64,000 bases of DNA from positions 1 to 64,000 of the forward strand of contig CAVUNL010000003.1 of NCBI GenBank assembly GCA_963742795.1, read 5' to 3'. Below the pieces are notes generated by a model. It was not told where the DNA came from. It was given only the letters and a program-made list of their open reading frames with translations, and ran no database searches. Position 1 is the first letter of the stretch. The number at the start of each line of letters is the position of its first letter. The position numbers and the translations under genes are program-made. This stretch comes from Palsa-504 sp963742795 (GTDB lineage: Bacteria; Actinomycetota; Actinomycetes; Streptosporangiales; Streptosporangiaceae). Below are positions 58,384-64,000 of the stretch, in pieces.

Positions 58384-59835
58384 ATGGTGACCAGCCTGAC
58401 CAGGGGATCCGTCCCGGCTCGTCGTGCCGGTGAGCCGTCCTCCCGGCCACTGCGAAACCCGAGCCGCCCGCAGCCCCCCTCGTCCCGGCCGGGGCCGCTG
58501 ACGCCACGGCCCGTTCCGTATCAAAAGGCGCACGGACGGGTCAGCCCGCGCGGGGTCCTGGCCGTCATCGGGATCGGCGCGATCGCGGTCATGGCGCTGT
58601 GGTGGAACGGCACGCCTACGGTCAGCGGGCTCGGCGGCTGGCTGACTGGTGCGGGCGAGGTCCTCGGCCTGCTCGCCGGGTACGGCGTGGTGGTCCTGGT
58701 CGCGCTGATGGCCAGGCTTCCGCCGCTGGAGCGCGGTATCGGCACCGATCAGCTGGCCCGGTGGCACGCGATGGGCGGCCGGTACATCGTCAGCCTGGTC
58801 GTCGCTCACGGCCTGCTCATCGTGTGGGGCTACGCGGTCCAGGCGCATACCAGCCTGACCAGCGAGACGGCCACGCTGCTGACCCAGTACCCGGACGTGC
58901 TGATGGCCACCGTGGCCGGGTTCCTGCTGCTCGGCGTGGGTATCGTCTCGATGCGCGCGGCGCGGCGTCGGGTCCGCTACGAGACCTGGTACTACCTGCA
59001 CCTGTACACCTACCTGGCCATCGCGCTGGCCTTCAGCCATCAGTTCGCGGTCGGCGTGTCGTTCATCAGCAACCTGGCCGCGCGGTTCTGGTGGTCGGCG
59101 ATGTACCTGACCGTGGCGGTCCTGGTGCTGTGGTACCGGGTGGCGGTCCCGCTGCGCGCGTTCTCCCGGCACCGGTTCACGGTGGTCGGGGTGAAGCCCG
59201 AAGGGCCCGGCGTGATCTCGGTCTACATCGGCGGCTCGCACCTCGACGAGCTCGCGGCCGAGCCCGGGCAGTTTTTCCGCTGGCGCTTCCTGACCAAGTC
59301 GCTGTGGTGGTCGTCCCACCCGTACTCGCTATCCGCCGCGCCGGGCACCGACCTGCTGCGGATCACGGCGAAGGACATCGGCGACCACAGCCGGGCCCTG
59401 TCCCGGCTGCGGCCGGGCACGCGGGTCATCGCCGAGGGACCCTACGGCGCGTTCACCGCCGGGGATACCGACCGCGGCGTCGTACTGCTGGCCGGCGGGG
59501 TGGGCATCACCCCGCTGCGGGCCATGTTCTCCACACTCCCCGGCCCGGTCACCCTGATCTACCGCGCGAGCAGCGAGCAGGACATCGTGTTCCGGGACGA
59601 GCTCGATGCCATCGCGGCCGCGCGGGGCGCGAAGGTGTACTACCTGGTGGGGTCGCGGGCCGAGATTGGCGGCGATCCGCTGTCGCCCCGGATGCTGCGC
59701 TCGCTTGTGCCTGGGCTGGACCAGCAGGAGGCCTACGTATGCGGGCCGTCCGGAATGATCTCGGCCGCGGTCGACGCGCTGCGCGACGCCGGGGTACCGC
59801 GGCGGCAGATCCACTTCGAGTCGTTCGAGTTCTGA
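58384..59835 (+). CDS. Ferric-reductase-like transmembrane flavoprotein
   Basis: 483 residues. After a disordered Pro/Arg-rich start come six helices of the ferric-reductase domain, with paired histidines for haem (ARWHAMGGRYIVSLVVAHGL and YLHLYTYLAIALAFSHQFAV). The FAD/NAD part shows HPYSLSAAPG (FAD), VIAEGPYGAFTAGD, LLAGGVGITPLRAM (NAD(P)H) and EAYVCGPSGMISAAV. It would carry electrons from cytosolic NAD(P)H across the membrane. Fifteen bases separate it from the FMN-binding protein gene: one operon. Confidence 0.88.
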   Translation: MVTSLTRGSVPARRAGEPSSRPLRNPSRPQPPSSRPGPLTPRPVPYQKAHGRVSPRGVLAVIGIGAIAVMALWWNGTPTVSGLGGWLTGAGEVLGLLAGYGVVVLVALMARLPPLERGIGTDQLARWHAMGGRYIVSLVVAHGLLIVWGYAVQAHTSLTSETATLLTQYPDVLMATVAGFLLLGVGIVSMRAARRRVRYETWYYLHLYTYLAIALAFSHQFAVGVSFISNLAARFWWSAMYLTVAVLVLWYRVAVPLRAFSRHRFTVVGVKPEGPGVISVYIGGSHLDELAAEPGQFFRWRFLTKSLWWSSHPYSLSAAPGTDLLRITAKDIGDHSRALSRLRPGTRVIAEGPYGAFTAGDTDRGVVLLAGGVGITPLRAMFSTLPGPVTLIYRASSEQDIVFRDELDAIAAARGAKVYYLVGSRAEIGGDPLSPRMLRSLVPGLDQQEAYVCGPSGMISAAVDALRDAGVPRRQIHFESFEF

Positions 59836-59850
59836 GGAGACGATCGCGAT

Positions 59851-60324
59851 ATGCGCAGGGTGATCCTCGCCGTCACGGGCACCATAGCGGGTCTGGTGGC
59901 CCTCCTGTCGTTCAAGGCCCACGTCCCGACCGTGCCGGTGGCGTCGACCAGCGGAACGGGCGGGTCGTCCACATCGTCTTCCTCCTCGACGTCGTCCTCG
60001 AGGACGATACCCGGAGAGTTCCAGAGCGTGGCCTGCCCGCTGACCGCGGGCGAGACCACGATTACCGGCAAGGTGGCCAGTACCGTCTATGGCCCGGTAC
60101 AGATCGAGCTGGTCGTGAAGAGCCACAAGATCGTGAAGGTCGCGGTGCTCGAGCAGCCGGCCAATACCATTCATGACATCCAGATCGGCGAGTTCGCCTT
60201 CCCGAAGCTGATCAGCGAGACGCTGACCGCGCAGAACGCGAAGGTCGACGCCGTATCCGGGGCCAGCTACACCAGCGCGGGCTACATCTCCTCGCTGCAG
60301 AGCGCGGTCGACCACGGCCTGTGA
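59851..60324 (+). CDS. Secreted/anchored FMN-binding-domain protein
   Basis: 157 residues. N-terminal membrane segment or signal (RRVILAVTGTIAGLVALLSF), a Ser/Thr-rich spacer, then the FMN-binding domain with GPVQIELVVKSHKIVKVAVL and VDAVSGASYTSAGYISSLQS. SGASYTS is the flavinylation site where ApbE attaches FMN to Thr or Ser. The ApbE gene follows eight bases later. Confidence 0.88.
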   Translation: MRRVILAVTGTIAGLVALLSFKAHVPTVPVASTSGTGGSSTSSSSSTSSSRTIPGEFQSVACPLTAGETTITGKVASTVYGPVQIELVVKSHKIVKVAVLEQPANTIHDIQIGEFAFPKLISETLTAQNAKVDAVSGASYTSAGYISSLQSAVDHGL

Positions 60325-60331
60325 CCCGCCG

Positions 60332-61111
60332 GTGACCGGTATCCGGCCGGGGCGGCTCCGGCATGCCGAGCACGTGATGGGCACCGTGGTGTCCTTCGAC
60401 GCGCCGGACTGGGCCGGACGTGATGCCGGTAGCGGCGCGGTCCTGGAGCGCGTGTCGCAGTGGCTGCACTGGGTCGACGCCACGTTTTCGCCGTACCGGG
60501 AGGACAGTGACGTGAGCCGGTTCGGCCGCGGATCGCTCGCGCTGGCCGACTGCGCGCCCGAGCTGGCCGAGGTGCTGGCCGCCTGCGCCGAGGTCAGCGC
60601 ACTGAGCGGCGGGTACTTCACCACCCGGCCCGGCGGCCGGTTCGACCCGTCGGGATACGTGAAGGGCTGGGCCATCGAGCGGGCCGCCGCGATGCTGACC
60701 GCGGCCGGCTCGGCCGAGCACAGCGTCAACGGCGGCGGCGACATCCAGTGCGTCGGCGACCGCGGTCCCGGCCAGCCGTGGCGGGTGGGGATCGCCGACC
60801 CGCTGCGGCCCGGCTCGCTCGCGCTGGTCGTCACCGGGCAGGACTTCGCCGTCGCGACCTCCGGCGTCGCCGAGCGCGGCGCGCACATCGTCAACCCGCA
60901 CACCGGCCAGCCGGCCGTCGGCCTGGCCAGCCTCACCGTGGTCGGTGCCCGGCTGGCCGCCACCGACGCCTACGCCACGGCGGCCTTCGCCATGGGCCGC
61001 GCCGCCCGGGACTGGGTGGAAAGCCTGGACGGCTACGAGGCGTTCGCGGTCACCCCCGACGGGCAGGCCTGGCAGACCAGCGGCTTCCGGGCCTACTTGG
61101 CCTCGGCCTGA
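60332..61111 (+). CDS. apbE: FAD:protein FMN transferase (ApbE)
   Basis: 259 residues from GTG 60332. HVMGTVVSFDAPDWAGR, FSPYREDSDVSRFGRG, FDPSGYVKGWAIERA, SVNGGGDIQCVGD and HIVNPHTGQPAVGLASLTVV are ApbE landmarks; the Asp/Thr Mg site near the end (LAATDAYATAAFAMG) is present. It transfers FMN from FAD onto Ser/Thr of FMN-binding domains outside the membrane, here evidently the product of the preceding gene. ApbE often lacks a lipobox in actinomycetes, as here. Confidence 0.9.
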   Translation: MTGIRPGRLRHAEHVMGTVVSFDAPDWAGRDAGSGAVLERVSQWLHWVDATFSPYREDSDVSRFGRGSLALADCAPELAEVLAACAEVSALSGGYFTTRPGGRFDPSGYVKGWAIERAAAMLTAAGSAEHSVNGGGDIQCVGDRGPGQPWRVGIADPLRPGSLALVVTGQDFAVATSGVAERGAHIVNPHTGQPAVGLASLTVVGARLAATDAYATAAFAMGRAARDWVESLDGYEAFAVTPDGQAWQTSGFRAYLASA

Positions 61112-61123
61112 GGTACACGCCGC

Positions 61124-61657
61124 TCAGAGCAGCGTCGGCTGCCCGCCGTCGTAGATGAGCAGGCCGTCGTCGCGCAGCCGCAGGCCGGTGGAGAGGCGGT
61201 GCTCCTCCAGCCGGCCGTCGTGCATGAGGTGGCGGACTTCCTGGCCGCGCGCCGCGGTGACGAAATCGGCCAGCATCCGGCGGTGGCAGCGCCACCACAA
61301 GCTCTCGGCGCACATCACCGCCGTCCCCCGCGCGCTGGCCAGGGCGAGCACCTGGTCCACCGCCGCAAGGAAGGCCGCCGTCCGCATGTGCCCGGCGTAA
61401 CCGCGCAGCGAATCGACCTCGAAGGCCACGTCCGGCGAATCTGGTTCGGGGGTACGCAACCCGCCCAGCCGCTTGTCCCAGTGGTAGCTAATGCCGGCCT
61501 CCGGCAGCCAGCGCTGGAGTTGCGCGCGGACCACGTGCGGATGCCGGCGGCTGGCAGGGACGGTCCTGACGTCGATGAGCACCGAGACCCCGGCATCCTT
61601 CAGCAGGCTGACCATCTGCTCGGGCGAGGCGGTTCCGTGGCCGAACGTCAGAAGCAT
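61124..61657 (-). CDS. DUF488 family protein
   Basis: 177 residues. Start LLTFGHGTASPEQMVSLLKD, then VLIDVRTVPASRRHPHV, WDKRLGGLRTPEPDSP and VMCAESLWWRCHRRMLADFV, the cysteine/histidine motif of DUF488. Function unknown; some relatives are linked to DNA repair or stress genes. Convergent with apbE, 12 bases apart. Confidence 0.85.
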   Translation of the reverse strand: MLLTFGHGTASPEQMVSLLKDAGVSVLIDVRTVPASRRHPHVVRAQLQRWLPEAGISYHWDKRLGGLRTPEPDSPDVAFEVDSLRGYAGHMRTAAFLAAVDQVLALASARGTAVMCAESLWWRCHRRMLADFVTAARGQEVRHLMHDGRLEEHRLSTGLRLRDDGLLIYDGGQPTLL

Positions 61658-61691
61658 CGACTGGCCTCCGGAGTGTCTGTTTGCCTCCGCT

Positions 61692-62072
61692 TTACCCTCC
61701 TTCGCCCGGTCTACTCGGTTGCGCGGCGTCAGCCGGGCCCGCTGCGCCCGCCGCGAGTAGATGTGCGGCCAGGTGTGCCATCGCCTCCGCCGCGACCGCG
61801 CCCTTGCTCGGCCACCACCGGTAGATGGTCTGCCGTCCGACCCCGGCGGCCTCGGCGATCGCGTCGATGGTCAGGCCGGTCGTCCCGCGCGTTCGGAGCA
61901 GCTCGAAGGTGACGTCGAGGATCGCGTCCCGTGCGGCGGCGTTGCGGCGGCGGCCGGTGTGCTGCCTCACCGCCCGGGGCAGAGCCAATCCCTCTCCGGC
62001 CTGCACCATCCCGGTCGGCTCAGGCGCGGCGGGCGCCGATGCCCCCTGGTCCTCGCCGGTGCCCGCACTCAT
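61692..62072 (-). CDS. Truncated TetR-family regulator
   Basis: 126 residues from ATG 62072, placed by TAAGCT (62085-62080) seven bases upstream. The HTH is complete (NAAARDAILDVTFELLRTRG, TIDAIAEAAGVGRQTIYRWW, PSKGAVAAEAMAHLAAHLL). The chain then stops within about 20 residues, so the ligand-binding and dimerisation domain normal for TetR proteins is missing. A long Pro/Ala tail precedes the HTH. It may be a decayed gene or a short DNA-binding form. Confidence 0.7.
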   Translation of the reverse strand: MSAGTGEDQGASAPAAPEPTGMVQAGEGLALPRAVRQHTGRRRNAAARDAILDVTFELLRTRGTTGLTIDAIAEAAGVGRQTIYRWWPSKGAVAAEAMAHLAAHLLAAGAAGPADAAQPSRPGEGG

Positions 62073-62091
62073 TCGCGCAAGCTTAGCCCTT

Positions 62092-62157
62092 GACGAGACT
62101 AAAGATCCCGACAGGGAGCTGACGAGACTAACAGTCTCGGTAACATTTGTCGAGACG
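62092..62157. promoter_or_regulatory. Operator array upstream of the truncated tetR
   Basis: GACGAGACTAA occurs at 62092-62102 and 62121-62131. CGAGACT-AAC-AGTCTCG (62123-62139) is a perfect palindrome and GTCGAGACGG follows near 62149. The first copy lies in the spacer of the tetR promoter. The array lies between the membrane protein gene and tetR, both on the minus strand. Confidence 0.6.
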
Positions 62158-62185
62158 GTCATTACCGGGAACGGCGCCAGCCGGA

Positions 62186-62788
62186 TCATCCGGCCGACGC
62201 CGGCGGTTGTTCGTCCTCGGGTACCTCGCCGCCGGGTACCTCGTCGCCACCATGGCTTCGGACCAGCGCGGTGACCTCGTGCGCGATGCCGATCGACGGG
62301 CCTCCGATCAACTCCCAGGCCCGTGCGATCCCGATGAAGAAACAACAGACGACCAGGATGGCGATCGTGTTCACGTCCCCGGAATTGGCCGGATCGGCGA
62401 TCACGGCGAGTCCCTCGGCCATCTGGAGGACGAACACGACGATCAGCCCGAGCAGGAACAGGGCGTCGCGGACCTTGGCCCTCCGCAGCTGGCGCAGGCG
62501 GACCAGTGACAGCAGCGACGCCGCTACGAACAACAGCCCAGTGGCGGCGACGACCACTGACGTGATCCCGATTTTCTCTCCCGGGATGAGCGCGAACAGC
62601 GATACCGCGATCGCGTTGGTGAAGGCGGTCAGGGCCGCCACGGCCCGGACGCGGTGGACCTGAGCCCCGGCTTCGTCGCGCTTCAGCCGTTCCGCGGCGA
62701 CCGAGATGGCCACGAACAGCAGCCCGATCAGCGCCCCGGCGACACCGGCGCTGGCCGCGAAGAAGTCACGGATGCCCTCAGGGACCAT
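62186..62788 (-). CDS. Four-helix membrane protein
   Basis: 200 residues from ATG 62788. VPEGIRDFFAASAGVAGALIGLLFVAISVA starts the chain in the style of a widespread actinobacterial membrane family; further helices lie at about 58-78, 82-103, 118-137 and 148-166. The first 50 residues of the longer open frame come from the tandem duplication upstream and are excluded. No functional motif. Confidence 0.6.
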   Translation of the reverse strand: MVPEGIRDFFAASAGVAGALIGLLFVAISVAAERLKRDEAGAQVHRVRAVAALTAFTNAIAVSLFALIPGEKIGITSVVVAATGLLFVAASLLSLVRLRQLRRAKVRDALFLLGLIVVFVLQMAEGLAVIADPANSGDVNTIAILVVCCFFIGIARAWELIGGPSIGIAHEVTALVRSHGGDEVPGGEVPEDEQPPASAG

Positions 62789-62877
62789 CTGGTGATTCTG
62801 CCAGCTCCGAACCGGCGCTGGCCGCGAAGAAGTCACGGATGCCCTCAGGGACCATCTGGTGATTCTGCCAGCTCCGA
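62744..62877. repeat. Perfect 67-bp tandem duplication over a start codon
   Basis: Copies 62744-62810 and 62811-62877 are identical. Each holds the start region of the membrane protein gene, its ATG and about 14 codons. Since 67 is not a multiple of three, initiation at the upstream copy (ATG at 62855) would run out of frame in the second copy. Confidence 0.9.
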
Positions 62878-63132
62878 TTCGCGCTCGCCGGCCCGACCGG
62901 GTTAAGCTGCTCCCCGTGCACCGGCTGTTCCCCATCACCCCGCCGCCCCGCTCCTAGCGGGGCGATGGCCCGGTTGCGCCCGGCCGCGTGACCTAGACGC
63001 GCGCTTCCCCTGACGACGCAGCGCTGCCGCGCTGCGGCATGGGTTAAGGCCGCCTGCGTGCTGCCCGGATGAGCCAGTGTGCTGCGCCCCGCTTCCGCGA
63101 CCCGTCCCTTCTCGTCGCAGGAGCGAGTTCCC

Positions 63133-64000
63133 ATGCGTCCATCCATGACGGCGCGCCGGCCCGGTACGGGCCTGCTCTACCTCATTACGTCCGGGTTGCT
63201 GTGGGGCACGGGCGGCCTGACCGGCAGCCTGCTGAGCCGGGTGGCCGGCCTGTCCGCGATGTCGGTGGCCGCCTGCCGGCTCACCACGGGCGGCGTGCTC
63301 ATCGTGATCTTCCTCACCGTGACCGGCCGGCGCTGGCCTGCCGGCCGGGCCGCGTGGGCCCGCATCGCCGTGATCGGCGTGCTGGCCGCGCTGTACCAGA
63401 GCTGCTACTTCACCGCGGTGGCGCTGACCTCGGTGGCCCTGGCCACCCTGGTCACCATCGGCACCGCGCCCGTCATCGTGCTCGGGGTGTACCGGGTCAC
63501 CGGGCGTCGGGCCGGCGGGCTCGCGCCCGTCGCGGCCTGCCTAGCGCTGGCCGGCCTCGGCCTGCTGGTCGGCCTGCCGTCGGGCTACTCCCAGACCGCA
63601 GTCCTGGCCAGCGCGGGTATGGCGGTACTCGCGGCGGCCGGCTTCGCCGCTGTGACCCTGACCGGCGCCCGGCCCGTGCCCGGCCTGGATGACCTCACCG
63701 TGACCGGATTCGGCTTCACCCTGGGCGGTCTGATCTTGCTGCCGCTAGCCGCCGCGCTCGGCGGGCTGAGCTTCCGGCCCGGGCTCGAGGCGGCTGGGCT
63801 GCTCCTCGCGCTCGGCACCGGCCCGACGGCGGTGGCGTACACGCTCTACTTCCATGGCCTGCGCCGGATGGCGGCCAGCACCGCCGTGCTGCTGACCCTG
63901 CTGGAGCCGCTGACCGGCGCCGTCCTGGCCGCGTTCGTCCTCGGCCAGCGGCTGAGCGCGACCGGGATCGCCGGGGCGGCCACCCTGCTGGCCGCGGTAG
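63133..64000 (+). CDS. EamA/DMT-family transporter, 3' end cut
   Basis: 289 codons are visible from ATG 63133 (AGGAG at 63119-63123) to the right edge with no stop. About ten helices: LLYLITSGLLWGTGGLTGSL, LVTIGTAPVIVLGVYRV (end of the first EamA repeat) and AVAYTLYFHGLRRMAASTAV, LLTLLEPLTGAVLAAFVLGQ (second repeat). EamA proteins export metabolites such as amino acids; the substrate is unknown. Confidence 0.88.
   Translation, partial: MRPSMTARRPGTGLLYLITSGLLWGTGGLTGSLLSRVAGLSAMSVAACRLTTGGVLIVIFLTVTGRRWPAGRAAWARIAVIGVLAALYQSCYFTAVALTSVALATLVTIGTAPVIVLGVYRVTGRRAGGLAPVAACLALAGLGLLVGLPSGYSQTAVLASAGMAVLAAAGFAAVTLTGARPVPGLDDLTVTGFGFTLGGLILLPLAAALGGLSFRPGLEAAGLLLALGTGPTAVAYTLYFHGLRRMAASTAVLLTLLEPLTGAVLAAFVLGQRLSATGIAGAATLLAAV

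Overview
The window is very GC-rich, shows strong third-position G/C bias, uses GTG and TTG starts freely and has many leaderless genes (a TAnnnT -10 box 6-8 bases before the start codon). Gene content is actinobacterial: mycothiol-linked maleylpyruvate-isomerase-like proteins, a GarA-like FHA protein, an FtsR-like MerR regulator, a DUF151 nuclease, ThyX, and a CcdA-type thiol transporter. I infer a soil-type actinomycete, perhaps of the Streptosporangiales; the order is a guess. No rRNA, tRNA, insertion sequence or CRISPR array was seen.

Layout. 1-3490: end of a trans-sulfuration PLP enzyme, a NifU-like protein, an ATP-grasp ligase, an XdhC-like protein, and a LexA-like repressor that lacks the cleavage site and catalytic lysine. 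3646-7791: a membrane protein with a hydrolase-like domain, then a complete tryptophan attenuation leader and a fused TrpE-TrpG anthranilate synthase ending in a strong hairpin. 7793-10097 (minus): ECF sigma factor, putative membrane anti-sigma protein with heptad repeats, SRPBCC protein, secreted Ig-like protein. 10296-19808: divergent ThyX, a class-I amidotransferase, an AbiEi/DUF559-like protein, CcdA, a GT87 mannosyltransferase, a metallo-hydrolase, a decayed SARP regulator and PolX. 19906-25536: a TIGR03086 protein, a thiolase plus FadB-type beta-oxidation pair, and a DUF885 protein. 25546-32342: lipoprotein, TetR with a divergent flavoprotein, MDMPI, Uma2, DUF429, a frameshifted gene and a secreted hydrolase-like protein. 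32392-37214: RF3 and a CDP-alcohol phosphatidyltransferase on a 21-bp divergent leaderless promoter, then a mannose-1-phosphate guanylyltransferase with a degenerate phosphomannomutase domain.

37536-56964 is the most interesting part. FHA (GarA-like), MerR (FtsR-like), DUF151 nuclease, second MerR and gcvP lie in the order known from mycobacteria, but a block of about 13 kb (40662-53883) sits between the second merR and gcvP. It encodes a VWA protein, a PP2C phosphatase, a divergent kinase with a zinc ribbon, an FHA-PrsW intramembrane protease fusion, a flavoprotein, a small membrane protein, a zinc-ribbon/FHA protein, a CPA2 cation/proton antiporter with cytosolic stress-type domains, and two Ser/Thr kinases. 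Most junctions overlap or are tightly spaced. I propose one phosphorylation-driven envelope or ion-homeostasis signalling system built around a TerY-type VWA-PP2C-kinase triad. gcvP itself is preceded by a glycine riboswitch.

57154-64000: a cupin, an autoregulated HTH gene with a vestigial Clp-N neighbour, a three-gene flavin electron-transfer module (ferric-reductase-like flavoprotein, FMN-binding lipoprotein-like protein, ApbE), DUF488, a truncated TetR with an operator array, a membrane protein whose start region is duplicated in tandem (67 bp), and an EamA transporter running off the end.
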